DNA from: Ehretia macrophylla
Lineage: Eukaryota; Streptophyta; Magnoliopsida; Boraginales; Ehretiaceae
DNA length: 64,000 nucleotides
NCBI GenBank assembly: GCA_037974665.1
Contig: CM075783.1
Span: 14,416,762 to 14,480,761, forward strand
Reading direction: 5' to 3'
Within the stretch, counting starts at the first letter, position 1. Each line of letters begins with the position of its first letter. Made by a program: the position numbers and the translations under genes. This document shows positions 1 through 13,271 of this stretch, piece by piece. The notes below the pieces were generated by a model. The model had not been told where the DNA came from and did no database searches. It saw only the letters and a program-made list of their open reading frames with translations.

Positions 1-1131
1 TGTGTTATTGAATGCTAATGTCATCCACTTTCTTCCGAATCAAGTTAACCCATGCTGCTAGTGGGTTCAAAGGCTCCCTACACCCAACCATGCACAACCA
101 GGTTTTTCGACACCGATTCCAACTGAGATGCCCAAAATGGTTGGTAACTATAAATTTTCAATTTTAATATATTTTCATTTTTTGTGTATTAGCTACGGAT
201 AATACACAAAATCCATTCCAATTCAAATGGATTCTGTAAGGGTTTGCTAAATTCTGTGTTAATTAGTAGATGAGTTAAATCCATCAGTTTATCCTAAAAT
301 CCCATTGGGCAAAATGGATTTAGCTTATGAGTTATTGCTTTTATTAATTCAGTAAATTATACTTGTATTATTGAATGCTAATGTCATCGACTTTCTTCCG
401 AATCAAGTTAACCCATGCTGCTAGTGGGTTCAAAGGCTCTCTACTCCAAACCTTGCACAAACAGGTTTTTCGACAATTCCAACCCATGCCGATTCACAAT
501 GAGATGTCCAAAATGGTTGGTAACTATAAATTTTTAATTTTAATATATTTTCACTTTTTGTGTATTAGCTACGGATAATACACAAAATCCAATCCATCAG
601 TTTATCCTAAAATCCAAATGGGTAAAATGGATTTATCTTATTGCTTATATTAATTCATTAAATTATACTTGTATTATTGATTGCTAATGTCATCCACTTT
701 CTTCCAAATCAACTTAATCCATGCTGCTAGTGGGTTCAAAGGCTCCGTACACCAAACCTTGCACAAGCAGGTTTTTCGACAATTCCATCCCATGCCGATT
801 CCAAATGAGATGCCCAAAATGGTTGGTAACTAGAATTTTCAATTTTAATATATTTTCACTTTTTGTGTATTAGCTACGGATAACACACAAAATCCATTTC
901 GATTCAAATGGATGCTGTATGGGTTTGCTAAATTCTGTGTTAATTAGTAGATGAGTTAAATCCATCAGTTTATCCTAAAATCCCATTGGGTAAAAATGAT
1001 TTATCTTATGAGTTATTCCTTATATTAATTCTTTAAATTATACTTGTATTATTGATTGCTAATGTCATCCACTTTCTTTCGAATCAACTTAATCCATGCT
1101 GCTAGTGGGTTCAAAGGCTCCGTACACCAAA
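1..1131 (+). repeat. 376-bp satellite array, segment 1
   Basis: Head-to-tail copies of an AT-rich monomer of about 376 bp, phased here to start at the recurring ATGCTAATGTCATCC. Monomers begin near 375, 681 and 1058. The monomer at 375 is about 69 bp short: after the ATACACAAAATCC block near 590 it jumps straight to CATCAGTTTATCC, losing the block that ends GTTAATTAGTAGATGAG. The array is cut at 1131 by the LTR insertion at 1132 and resumes in phase at 4484. Confidence 0.97.
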
Positions 1132-2034
1132 TGTAACGCCCTGATCCCTCACGAGATCGGGACTCCTAGTTATCACGCTATTCTCACCCAATTCCAAACC
1201 CCAGGCACAAAATTTTAGGGGAAAACGGACGGTGTCTCCCCTGTTTATAGGACTAAACTAGTACCTGCTCAAAGACACCATGATGCTAGATCCACAAACA
1301 ACAACTCTTATAACAATCCTCCAGGATTTTTATGGGCCACCCGCAATCACAAGGCCATCTGAGTCTTGGAACAACAATTATATATAACACACAAGCAAGC
1401 AAAGCATTTCTAATTTTAACTATAGGTAATTAGATACAACAATAGCCAAGTTCTATTTCCAAGTTTGTTAATCACACAAGCATGCAAAAGAATAAGTTTA
1501 CTATGAATTATTACATGTCATTCCACTTTATATCCAACATACAAGATTACAAATTATTACATTCACCATTTATACTCAAGACCCCAAGGTCACAAAAAGG
1601 CAATCAACAACAACTCCACGCAAGCTTCTCATTTTAGACAACCTTATCACACAAGAAGTCACCGAAATTGCTTAACTAGCACTTTTTCCTCTTTTTCTAT
1701 CAGCTGAGGATTCACCTCAGCTTCACCTGAAACATATTAAATGAGGAATGAGCAACAATGTTGCCCAGCGAGGGAGGTGATGCAACATGCCAACGTGCAA
1801 TATGATATGCAAACACAAGAAAACATATATAATCCACATAAACCAACAAGACAATAAACCAAGCAATTAACCACTTTTAAAAAGGATACGGTTCCACTTC
1901 CAAGTCTTCATTCACGAGCCACGAACCACGAGCATCACGAACATGCCGGCAAACCCCAAACATCAACAATTGGGATACTCCGAATGTATCCCGATCCTAC
2001 GACCCTTTCTCCCGAGGTAGGTCCATGCCCAGCA
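1132..2034 (-). repeat. Partial family-B LTR (3' part), copy 1
   Basis: This 903-bp segment is homologous to 2035-2886 but clearly diverged. They share the CACAAGGCCATC stretch, the CAGCTGAGGATTCACCTCAGC stretch, the GAGGTGATGCA stretch and CCCGAGGTAGG. Its terminal region instead resembles the family-B solo LTR that ends at 17077 (GATCGGGGCGTTACA in sense). It stops exactly where the next TGTAACGCC begins. Confidence 0.8.
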
Positions 2035-2943
2035 TGTAACGCCCCGAACCCAACCCCACGCTAATAGTCAGGCTCGGACCCGTCACTCGGACAGAGTCTC
2101 CTCTGTACCAAGGACAAAACTGATACCTGTAAACATTCATTCAAGACATCTGAACTAAAAGCAACAACTTATCCACAATAACTCCAAAGCCAAAACACAA
2201 TCACAAGGCCATCCGAGCCTTGGAGCAACAATTTTCTACTAAAGCACACAAGCATGCGAGATAAGTTGGTTTTAGTCATAAGTAATTAAATACAATAAAC
2301 TTCTAAGTTTCATATGAAGATTAACAAACACTCCAAGCATGCAAGGGAAATTAAAGTCTAGAATTCATTATTACAATCCAATAACTTTCTTTAACATCCT
2401 AGTACACATCCACTAGACATATATATACAAGACTCCAAAGTCTCAAAATACATTAATAACAAGAACTCCATGTAAGAAGCACATAAAATCCACCTCAGCA
2501 CACAAGATCACTGATTCTGATCTACTTGAACTTCTTCTTCTTCTCCTACTTCTAACAGCTGAGGATTCACCTCAGCTTCTCCTGAAACATTTCAAATGAG
2601 GAGTGAGCAACAAAGTTGCCCAGCGAGGGAGGTGATGCAGCATGCCAACGTGCAATATGATATGCAACACAAGTAAACATATACAATCCACATAAACTAA
2701 CAAGACAATAAGTCAAACTATTAATCACTTTAAAAAGGATACGGTTCCATTTCCAAGACTTCATCCACGAGCCACGATCCACGAGTATCACGAATATGCC
2801 GGCAAACCCCAAACACCACAATTGGGATACTCCGGATGTATCCCGATCCTACGACCCTTTCTCCCGAGGTAGGTCCATGCCCAGCAGGTGAACCACGCCT
2901 CTGGGGTAGTGGAGTATGCCTCAGCGAGAAAGGGAATAGGCAC

Positions 2944-3003
2944 CATGGTAGTCGAGGGAGCACGGCAAGCCCGACGCCGCCCGTGTTTCTCGACGCTACC
3001 ATG
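2944..3003 (-). other. GC-rich hairpin island of family-B LTR
   Basis: A 60-bp imperfect inverted repeat with arms CATGGTAGTCGAG and CTCGACGCTACCATG, pairing over 13 bp with a 2-nt bulge. The loop contains a second short stem, CACGG with CCGTG. A perfect 12-bp palindrome GGTTGCGCAACC lies next to it at 3013-3024. The same structure occurs at 13096-13155 and 38699-38758. Confidence 0.75.
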
Positions 3004-4110
3004 TCTGATAAAGGTTGCGCAACCCAAAACAAGTCACAAGCAATCAATATAACACATAACACATAAGAGGGACAACAAAGTAGGCCGCCCTCACATATAT
3101 GCACGATAAAAGTTCATATAAGTACGATATTAGCTAATAGATGTCAAAAGAAGCAATCAACACAATTAATTCTAATAATCTACTCAAATAACTTAAATAC
3201 ATCCTAAATATTCAAGGCAATGCATTGCTAACACACAACAAGTTCCAAATGCAACTAAAATGGCTAAAAACTACATTTCCCCTTTCTTTAATCGAGCTTT
3301 CTTTCTCCTAAGCATAGTTCGAGATTCCCAATCATACCCTAGTCTTTCTATATTCCTAATTAAGATCAAAGGTACCTTTTAAAGTCACTAAAACTCATTT
3401 TTGAAGCAAAAGTTCGGGAAGGCCCCGAACGGGTTTGAACTATAGCCATACTAACCGAACCCCATTTTCGCGAAACGAAAGCACCAAAGGTGCTTCCTTA
3501 GCTCAAGGATACCCAAATCGATGCCCAAACTTGCCCGGATTGCTTAACGTATAAAACCCCCTTTTTAAAGTAAGCTAATTATGCAACTAAGTTCAAATTC
3601 GAGTGATTCAACCTAACATAGCTTTTCAACTAACTTCCCTAGGGTCTAGAGCACCTAATTGAGGCATCAATTCAAGCCAATTAGCAAATTTTCTCAAAAC
3701 CCTAGTTCTAGGCACTATTTATCATCTCTTTCATCAAATTCAACATTCAACCATTAACTTTGTTATCAACCCTCAAAAGTTAGCTCTAGAGACATTAAAT
3801 AACTCATAGGAAGCATTCATAACAAGTTATATAGCTATAATTGACAATTCAAGAAAATTAACATATGCACATAAACTTTAAAATCAAGAAAATGAAACTC
3901 CCTCACAATTTTTGAAGATGATGAAGCTTGTAGAAGTCCCTAGGTTGCTCAAAACCCTCCCAAGATCAATCTAGAAGCTCAAGATGCAAGGTTGTTGAAG
4001 CAAAATCTCCTCTTTTCCTTCTCCTATGCAATTCTCGGATTTGCTACAGTGTTTTCAGCATGCTCTTTTTTTTTTTGCTAACTTATGAGCTAATGTGTGT
4101 GTTGTGTGAG

Positions 4111-4120
4111 TTATATATTA
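4111..4120 (-). promoter_or_regulatory. Candidate TATA box in family-B LTR
   Basis: TAATATATAA on the minus strand, followed in sense by a CA-rich leader (ACTCACACAACACACAC). The same TATA plus CA-rich leader layout is seen in the other LTRs. The assignment rests on motif and position only. Confidence 0.45.
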
Positions 4121-4483
4121 AATGGGGCTAAGTTGCTTGCTTAAATGGTTCACTAAATGCGCTTAGTTAGCTTAAAACGAGCCTAGATAGTAAAATGAAT
4201 GCTAGCTAATTCATTCCCTAAATTATGTTACGTAACACTATTCATACAACTACAAAAATCATTTTCTAAACGAGCTCTCATATCGCCTCTAGCTCAAATG
4301 CACATTTTTCCCACTACTCTAACAATTAATATGATTTAATAAAAAAGCAAATTCGCTAATAGCATGAAGTTAAAAACAGAGTGAAAAGTAATTTAAAAAG
4401 ACAGTTAATACTGCACAGACGGAAATGCGCAAACAAGGGATGCAACAGTAATTGAATGCACGGCTAAAATCTCGGACGTCACA

Positions 4484-7400
4484 CCAAACCTTGCACAAGC
4501 AGGTTTTTTGACAATTCCATCCCATGCCGATTCCAGCTGAGATGCCGAAAATGGTTGGTAACTATAAATTTTCAATGTTAATATATTTTCACTTTTTGTG
4601 TATTAGCTACGGATAATACACAAAATCTATTCCCATTCAAATGGATTCTGTAAGGGTTTGCTAAATTCTTTGTTAATTAGTAGATGAGTTAAATCAATCA
4701 GTTTATCCTAAAATCCCATTGGGTAAAATGGATTTATCTTATGAGTTATTGCTTATATTAATTCAGTAAATTATACTTGTATTATTGAATGCTAATGTCA
4801 TCCACTTTCTTCCGAATCAAGTTAACCCATGCTGGTAGTGGGTTCAAAGGCTTCCTACACCAAACCATGCACAAGCAGGTTTTTCGACAATTCCATCCCA
4901 TGCCGATTCCAACTGAGATGCCCAAAATGGTTTGTAACTATAAATTTTCAATTTCAATATATTTTCACTTTTTGTGTATTAGCTACGGATAATACACAAA
5001 ATCCATTCCGAATCAAATGGATTCTGTAAGGGTTTGCTAAATTCTTTGTTAATTAGTAGATGAGTTAAATCCATCAGTTTATCCTAAAATCCCATTGGGT
5101 AAAATGGATTTATCTTATCAGTTATTACTTATATTAATTCAGTAAATTATACTTGTATTATTAAATGCTAATGTCATCCATTTTCTTCCGAATCAAGTTA
5201 ACCCATGCTGCTAGTGGGTTCAAAGGCTCCCTACACCAAACCTTACACAAGCAGGTTTTTCGACATTTCCATCCCAAGCCGATTCCAAATGAGATGTCCA
5301 AAATGGTTGGTAACTATAAATTTTCAATTTTAATATATTTTCACTCTTTGTGTATTAGCTACGGATAATACACAAAATCCATTCCGATTCAAATGGATTC
5401 TGTAAGGGTTTGCTAAATTTTGTGTTAATTAGTAGATGAGTTAAATCCATCAGTTTATCCTAAAATCCCATTCGGTAAAATAGATTTATCGTATGAGTTA
5501 TTGCTTATATTAATTAAGTAAATTATACTTGTATTATTGAATGCTAATGTCATCCACTTTCTTCCGAATCAAGTTAACTCACGCTGCTAATGGGTTCAAA
5601 GGCTCCCTACACCAAACCTTGCACAAGCAGGTTTTTCGACAATTCCATCCCATGCCGATTCCAACTGAGATGCCCAAAATGGTTTGTAACTATAAATTTT
5701 CAATTTCAATATATTTTCAATTTTTGTGTATTAGCTACGGATAATACACAAAATCCATTCCGATTCAAATGGATTCTGTAAGGGTTTGCTAAATTATTTG
5801 TTAATTAGTAGATGAGTTAAATCCATGAGTTTATCCTAAAATTCCATTGGGTAAAATGGATTTATCTTATGAGTTATTGCTTATATTAATTCAGTAAATT
5901 ATACTTGTATTATTGAATGCTAATGGCATCCACTTTCTTCCGAATCAAGTTAACCCATGCTGCTAGTGGGTTCAAAGGCTCCCTACACCAAACCTTGCAC
6001 AAGCATGTTTTTTTGACAATTCCATCCCATGCCGATTCCAAATGAGATGCCAAAAATGATTGGTTACTAGAATTTTCAATTTTAATATATTTTCACTTTT
6101 TGTGTATTAGCTACGGATAATACACAAAATCCATTCCCATTCAAATGGATTCTGTAAGGGTTTGCTAAATTCTTTGCTAATTAGTCGATGAGTTAAATCC
6201 ATCAGTTTATCCTAAAATCCCATTGGGTAAATGGATTTATCTTATGAGTTATTGCAAATATTAATTCAGTAAATTATACTTGTATTATTGAATGCTAATG
6301 TCATCCACTTTCTTCCGAATCAAGTTAACCTATGCTGCTAGTGGGTTCAATGGCTCCCTACACAAAACCTTGCACAAGCAGGTTTTTCGACAATTCGAAC
6401 CCATGTCGATTCCAACTAAGATGCCTAAAATGGTTGGTAACTATAAATTTTCAATTTTAATATATTTTTACTTTTTGTTTATTATCTACGGATAATACAC
6501 AAAATCCATTCCGATTCAAATGGATTCTGTAAGGGTTTGCTAAATTCTGTGTTAATTAGTAGATGAGTTAAATCCATCAGTTTATCCTAAAATCCCATTG
6601 GGTAAAATGGATTTATCTTATGAGTTATTGCTTATATTAATTCAGTAAATTATACTTGTATTATTGAATGCTAATGTCATCCACTTTCTTCTGAATCAAG
6701 TTAATCCATGCTGCTAGTGGGTTCAAAGGCTCCCTACACCAAACCTTGCACAAGTAAGTTTTTCGACAATTCCATCCCATGCCGATTCCAACTGAGATGC
6801 ACAAAATGGTTGGTAACTATAAATGTTTAATTTTAATATATTTTCATTTTTTGTGTATTAGCTACGTATAATTCACAAAATCGATTCCGATTCAAATGGA
6901 TTCTGCAAGGGTTTGCTAAATTTTGTGTTAATTAGTCGATGAGTTAAATCCATGAGTTTATCCTAAAATCCCATTGGGTAAAATGGATTTATCTTATGAG
7001 TTATTGCTTATATTAATTCAGTAAATTGTACTTGTATTATTGAATGCTAATGTCATCCACTTTCTTCCGAATCAAGTTAACCCATGCTGCTAGTGGCTTC
7101 AAAGGCTTCCTGCACCAAACCTTGCACAAGCAGGTTTTTCGACAATTCCATCCCATGCCGATTCCAACTGAGATGCCCAAAATGGTTTGTAACTATAAAT
7201 TTTCAATTTCAATATATTTTCACTTTTTGTGTATTAGCTACGGATAATACAAAAAATCAATTCCGATTCAAATGGATTCTGTAAGGGTTTGCTAAATTCT
7301 TTGTTAATTAGTAGATGAGTTAAATCCATCAGTTTATCCTAAAATCCCATTGGGTAAAATGGATTTATCTTATGAGTTATTGCTTATATTAATTCAGTAA

Positions 7401-10400
7401 ATTATACTTATATTGTTGAATGCTAATGTCATCCACTTTCTTCCGAATCAAGTTAACCCATGCTGCAAGTGGGTTCAAAGGCTCCCTACACCAAACCTTG
7501 CACAAGCAGGATTTTCGACAATTCCATCCCATGCCGATTCCAACCGAGATGCCCAAAATGGCTGGTAACTATAAATTTTCAATTTTAATATGTTTTGACA
7601 TCTTGTGTATTAGCCACGGATAATACACAGAATCCCTTCCGATTCAAATGGATTCTGTAAGGGTTTGCTAAATTATGTGTTAATTAGTAGATGAGTTAAA
7701 TCCATTAGTTTATCCTAAAATCCCATTGGGTAAATGGATTAATCTTATGAGTTATTGCAAATATTAATTCAGTAAATTATACTTGTATTATTGAATGCTA
7801 ATGTCATCCACTTTCTTCCGAATCAAGTTAACCTATGCTGCTAGTGGGTTCAATGGCTCCCTACACAAAACCTTGCACAAGTAGGTTTTACGACAATTCG
7901 AACCCATGTCGATTCCAACTAAGATGCCCAAAATGGTTGGTAACTATAAATTTTCAATTTTAATATATTTTTACTTTTTGTTTATTATCTACGGATAATA
8001 CCCAAAATCCATTCCGATTCAAATGGATTCTGTAAGGGTTTCCTAAATTCTGTGTTAATTAGTAGATGAGTTAAATCCATCAGTTTATCCTAAAATCCCA
8101 TTGGGTAAAATGGATTTATCTTATGAGTTATTGCTTATATTAATTCAGTAAATTATACTTGTATTATTGAATGCTAATGTCATCCACTTTCTTTTGAATC
8201 AAGTTAATCCATGCTGCTAGTGGGTTCAAAGGCTCCCTACACCAAACCTTGCACAAGCAGGTTTTTCGACAATTCCATCCCATGCCGATTCCAACTGAGA
8301 TGCACAAAATGGTTGGTAACTATAAATGTTTAATTTTAATATATTTTCATTTTTTGTGTATTAGCTACGTATAATACACAAAATCCATTCCGATTCAAAT
8401 GGATTCTGTAAGGGTTTGCTAAATTTTGTGTTAATTAGTCGATGAGTTAAATCCATGAGTTTATCCTAAAATCCCATTGGGTAAAATGGATTTATCTTAT
8501 GAGTTATTGCTTATATTAATTCAGTAAATTGTACTTGTATTATTGAATGCTAATGTCATCCACTTTCTTCCGAATCAAGTTAACCCATGCTGCTAGTGGG
8601 TTCAAAGGCTTCCTGCACCAAACCTTGCACAAGCAGGTTTTTCGACAATTCCATCCCATGCCGATTCCAACTGAGATGCCCAAAATGGTTTGTAACTATA
8701 AATTTTCAATTTCAATATATTTTCACTTTTTGTGTATTAGCTACGGATAATACACAAAATCAATTCCGATTCAAATGGATTCTGTAAGGGTTTGCTAAAT
8801 TCTTTGTTAATTAGTAGATGAGTTAAATCCATCAGTTTATCCTAAAATCCCATTGGGTAAAATGGATTTATCTTATGAGTTATTGCTTATATTAATTCAG
8901 TAAATTATACTTATATTGTTGAATGCTAATGTCATCCACTTTCTTCCGAATCAAGTTAACCCATGCTGCAAGTGGGTTCAAAGGCTCCCTACACCAAACC
9001 TTGCACAAGCAGGTTTTTCGACAATTCCGCCCCATGCCGATTCCAACCGAGATGCCCAAAATGGCTGGTAACTATAAATTTTCAATTTTAATATATTTTC
9101 ACATTTTGTGTATTAGCCACGGATAATACACAGAATCCATTCCGATTCAAATGGATTCTGTAAGGGTTTGCTAAATTCTGTGTTAATTAGTAGATGAGTT
9201 AAATCCATCAGTTTATCCTAAAATCCCATTGGGTAAATGGATTTATCTTATGAGTTATTGCAAATATTAATTCAGTAAATTATACTTGTATTATTGAATG
9301 CTAATGTCATCCACTTTCTTCCGAATAAAGTTAACCTATGCTGCTAATGGGTTCAATGGCTCCCTACACAAAACCTTGCTCAAGCAGGTTTTTCGACAAT
9401 TCGAACCCATGTCGATTCCAACTAAGATGCCCAAAATGGTTGGTAACTATAAATTTTCAATTTTAATATATTTTTACTTTTTGTTTATTATCTACGGATA
9501 ATACCCAAAATCCATTCCGATTCAAATGGATTCTGTAAGGGTTTGCTAAATTCTGTGTTAATTAGTAGATGAGTTAAATCCATCAGTTTATCCTAAAATC
9601 CCATTGGGTAAAATGGATTTATCTTATGAGTTATTGCTTATATTAATTCAGTAAATTATACTTGTATTATTGAATGCTAATGTCATCCACTTTCTTCTGA
9701 ATCAAGTTAATCCATGCTGCTAGTGGGTTCAAAGGCTCCCTACACCAAACCTTGCACAAGCAGGTTTTTCGACAATTCCATCCCATGCCGATTCCAACTG
9801 AGATGCACAAAATGGTTGGTAACTATAAATGTTTAATTTTAATATATTTTCATTTTTTGTGTATTAGCTACGTATAATACACAAAATCCATTCCGATTCA
9901 AATGGATTCTGTAAGGGTTTGCTAAATTTTGTGTTAATTAGTCGATGAGATAAATCCATGAGTTTATCCTAAAATCCCATTGGGTAAAATGGATTTATCT
10001 TATGAGTTATTGCTTATATTAATTCAGTAAATTGTACTTGTATTATTGAATGCTAATGTCATCCACTTTCTTCCGAATCAAGTTAACCCATGCTGCTAGT
10101 GGGTTCAAAGGCTCCCTATACCAAACCTTACACAAGCAGGTTTTTCGACAATTCCATCCCATGCCAATTCCTACTGAGATACCCAAAATGGTTGGTACCT
10201 ATAAATTTTCAATTTTAATATATTTTCACTTTTTGTGTATTAGCTACGGATAATACACAAAATCCATTCCGATTCAAATGGATTCTGTAAGGGTTTGCTA
10301 AATTCTGTGTTAATTAGTAGATGAGTTAAATCCATCGGTTTATCCTAAAATTCCATTGGGTAAAATGGATTTATCTTATAAGTTATTGCTTATATTAATT

Positions 10401-11596
10401 CAGTAAATTATACTTGTATTATTGAATGCTAATGTCATCCACTTTCTTCCGAATCAAGTTAACCCATGCTGCTAATGGGTTCAAAGGCTCCATACACCAA
10501 ACCTTGCACAAGCAGGTTTTTTGACAATTCCATCCCTTTCCGATTCCAAATGAGATGCCCAAAATGGTTGGTAACTAGAATTTTCAATTTTAATATATTT
10601 TCACTTTTCGTGTATTAGCTACGGATAATACACAAAATCCATTCCGATTCAAATGGATTCTGTAATGGTTTGTTGAATTCGGTGTTAATTAGTAGACGAG
10701 TTAAATCCATCAATTTATCCTAAAATCCCATTGGGTAAAATGGATTTATCTGAGTTATTGCTTATATTAATTCAGTAAATTATACTTGTATTATTGAATG
10801 CTAATGTCATACACTTTCTTCCGAATCAAGTTAACCCATGCTGCTTGTGGGTTCAAAGGCTCCCTACACCAAACCTTCCACAACAGGTTTTTCGACAATT
10901 CCATCCCATGCCGATTCCAACTGAGATGCCCAAAATGGTTGGTAACTATAAATTTTCAATTTTAACATATTTTCACTTTTTGTGTATTAGCTACGGATAA
11001 CACACAAAATTCATTCCCATTCAAATGGATTCTGTAAGGGATTGCAAAATTCTTTGTTAATTAGTAGATGAGTTAAATCCATCAGTTTATCCTAAAATCC
11101 AATTGGGTAAAATGGATTTATCTTAGGAGTTATTGCAAATATTAATTTAGTGAATTATGCTTGTATTATTGAATGCTAATGTCATCCACTTTCTTCCAAA
11201 TCAAGTTAACCCATGCTGCTAGTGGGTTCAAAGGCTCCCTACACCAAACCTTGCACAAGCAGGTTTTTCGACAATTCCATCCCATGCCAATTCCAACTGA
11301 GATGCCCAAAATGGTTGGTAACTATAAATTTTCTATTTTAATATATTTTCACTTTTTGTGTATTAGCTACGGATAATACACAAAATCCATTCCGATTCAA
11401 ATGGATTCTGTAAGGGTTCGCTAAATTCTGTGTCAATTAGTAGATGAGTTAAATCCATCAGTTTATCCTAAAATTCCATTGAGAAAAATGGATTTATCTT
11501 ATGAGTTATTGCTTATATTAATTCAGTAAATTATACTTGTATTATTGAATGCTAATGTCATCCACTTTCTTCCAAATCAAGTTAACCCATACTGCT
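4484..11596 (+). repeat. 376-bp satellite array, segment 2
   Basis: About 19 monomers in one orientation, continuous with segment 1 after removing the LTR. Monomer starts include 4789, 5165, 5541, 6292, 7044, 7420, 8547, 8923, 9298, 10050 and 11173. Two sequence classes intermix: one reads GGTAACTATAAATTTTC and the other the slightly shorter GGTAACTAGAATTTTC. The array is interrupted at 11597. Confidence 0.98.
6230..10049 (+). repeat. 4-monomer higher-order repeat, about 1503 bp
   Basis: Diagnostic monomers recur every 1502-1503 bp. The variant with CCTATGCTGCTAGTGGGTTC and AATTCGAACCCATGTCG appears near 6292, 7795 and 9298. The variant with TTGCTTCCTGCACC follows at 7044 and 8547, and the CATGCTGCAAGTGGG variant at 7420 and 8923. 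Two full units plus a partial third are present, and the pattern fades after about 10050. Copies within the unit differ far more than copies one unit apart. Confidence 0.88.
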
Positions 11597-11987
11597 TGTG
11601 ACACCCGAGAATTTTACCATTAAAATTTATTTATAATCGTTGCATACCTATGTACGCATTTCTACGTCCATCATCTTTCTTTCTTAATTGTTTTTATTAG
11701 GGTTACTATTCATAATATTTTTGACTGTTTCAAAAGTTTGATTTTAAATTTTTCCTAGGTCATATGATATTTAAAAGGAGCCAAGAAATTTTTGTTTTGA
11801 ACTTTCGAGCTTAGGAGTGTGCGTTTGGAAAATGTTTTCCGTGACCTTTGAATAGTGTTACGTATGAAACATAATGTTTTAGTTAGCTAACTTAATTTAT
11901 GTGCAATGAACTTGTTTTAAAGCTAACTAAGCTCATTTTAATAGACCATTTAAGCACTCCCCTTGACCCCACCCATAGCCTACTCAT

Positions 11988-11994
11988 TATATAG
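11988..11994 (+). promoter_or_regulatory. Candidate TATA box in family-B solo LTR
   Basis: CATTATATAGC lies 20-30 bp before an A/CA-rich stretch (CAAAAACACACACAAAAAAA), the usual position of the LTR transcription start. Motif evidence only. Confidence 0.45.
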
Positions 11995-13095
11995 CAAAAA
12001 TAAGCTCAAAAACACACACAAAAAAAGAGAAGAAATGTGCAGGAATTAATGTAGCAGGACCGAAAATACCAAAGGAGAAGGAGAAGAGAAAATGTTGCTT
12101 CAACAACCTCGCATCCTGAGCTCCTAGCTTGATCTTGGGAGGGTTTTGAGCATCCTAGGGCCTTCAACAAGCTTCATTGTCTTCAAATTTGTGAGGGAGA
12201 TGCATTTCATAGTTTTTAAAGTTTATGCTCTTATGTTGAATTTTATTGATTTGTTGTTTATAGCTATAGAACTTGTTATAAATGCTTTCTAAGAGTTATT
12301 TGATGCCTATAGAGTTAACTTTTGAGGTTTGATAACAAAGTTAATGGTTGAAATTTGAGATTGATCAAAGAGATGATAAATAGTGCCTAGAATTAGGGTT
12401 TTGAGAAAAATTGCTTATTGGCTTAAATTGATGCTTCAATTAGGTGCTCTAGACCCTAGTGAAGTTAGTTGAAAAGCCACGTGAGGTTGAATCGCTTGAA
12501 TCCGAACTTAATTGCATAAATAGCCTACTTTAAAAAGGGGGTTTTTCACGTTAAGCAATCCGGGCAAGTTTGGACATTGATTCGGGTATCCTTGAGCTAA
12601 GGAAGCACCTTTGGTGCTTTCGTTTCGCAAAAATGGGGTTCGGTTAGTATGGTTGTAGTTCAAACCCGTTCAGGGCCTTCCCCAACTTTTGGTTCAAAAA
12701 TGAGTTTTAGTGACTTTAAAAGGTACCTTTGAGCTTAATTAAGGATATAGAATGACTAGGATATAGTTTGGGAATCTTGAACCATGTTTAGAAGAAAGAA
12801 AACTCGGTTAAAGAAAGGGAAAATGTAGTTTTTAGCCATTTGAGTTGCATTTAGAACTTGTTGAGAGATCGTAGTGCTTTGCATGGAATATTTAGGATAC
12901 ATATAAGCTATTTGAATAGATTATTGGAATTAATTGTATTGATTGCTTCTTTTGGTATCTTTAAGCTAACTTCATGCTTATGTGAATTTATATCGTACTT
13001 ATTTGTGAGGGCGGCCTACTTTGTCGTCCCTCTTATGTGTTATGTGATATATTGATTGCTTGTGACTTGTCTCGGGGTTGCGCAACCTTTTCGGA

Positions 13096-13155
13096 CATGG
13101 TAGCGTCGAGAAACACGGGCGGCGTCGGGCTTGCCGTGCTCCCTCGACTACCATG
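13096..13155 (+). other. GC-rich hairpin island of family-B LTR
   Basis: Arms CATGGTAGCGTCGAG and CTCGACTACCATG pair over 13 bp with a 2-nt bulge. An inner stem is formed by CACGG and CCGTG. The perfect palindrome GGTTGCGCAACC precedes it at 13076-13087. The TRIM insertion point lies 93 bp downstream. Confidence 0.75.
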
Positions 13156-13271
13156 GTGCCTATTCCCTTTCTCGCTGAGGCATACTCCACTACCCCAGAG
13201 GCGTGGTTCACCTGCTGGGCATGGACCTACCTCGGGAGAAAGGGTCGTTGTAACGACCCGATCACCATTCC

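Larger units (their letters stand above)
1132..4483 (-). mobile_element. Chimeric family-B LTR, minus strand
   Basis: An LTR-type insertion flanked by a perfect 5-bp target duplication CCAAA (1127-1131 and 4484-4488). On the + strand it starts TGTAACGCC and ends GACGTCACA, so in its own sense it reads TGTGACGTCC to GGGCGTTACA. It is not a simple solo LTR: the 3'-terminal part is present twice, as 1132-2034 and 2035-2886, each beginning TGTAACGCC and each reaching the same internal CATGCCCAGCA sequence. Only the second copy continues to the 5' end at 4483. There is no gag or pol coding and no primer-binding site. It probably arose by insertion of one family-B LTR into another followed by recombination, or by a template switch. 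Confidence 0.85.
2035..4483 (-). repeat. Full-length family-B LTR, copy 2
   Basis: A 2449-bp LTR running from TGTAACGCCCCG to GACGTCACA on the + strand, close to the net size of the family-B solo LTR at 11597 (about 2.5 kb). In sense order it contains a 5' TATA candidate near 4111-4120, a low-complexity leader, an AT-rich body, the GC-rich hairpin island 2944-3003 and the 3' end. The 61-124 residue open frames in it are GC-island frames repeated in every family-B copy and show no protein-family similarity I recognise. Confidence 0.82.

Noticed and set aside
2836..3066. GC-rich open frames repeated at 2788-3104, 13033-13396 and 43542-43794
   Set aside because: They are the LTR GC islands read in several overlapping frames on both strands, with no consistent frame preserved between copies.
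4484..11596. CENP-B box in the satellite
   Set aside because: TTTTCGACAATTCC shares the TTCG start but lacks the ANNCGGG part of the box.
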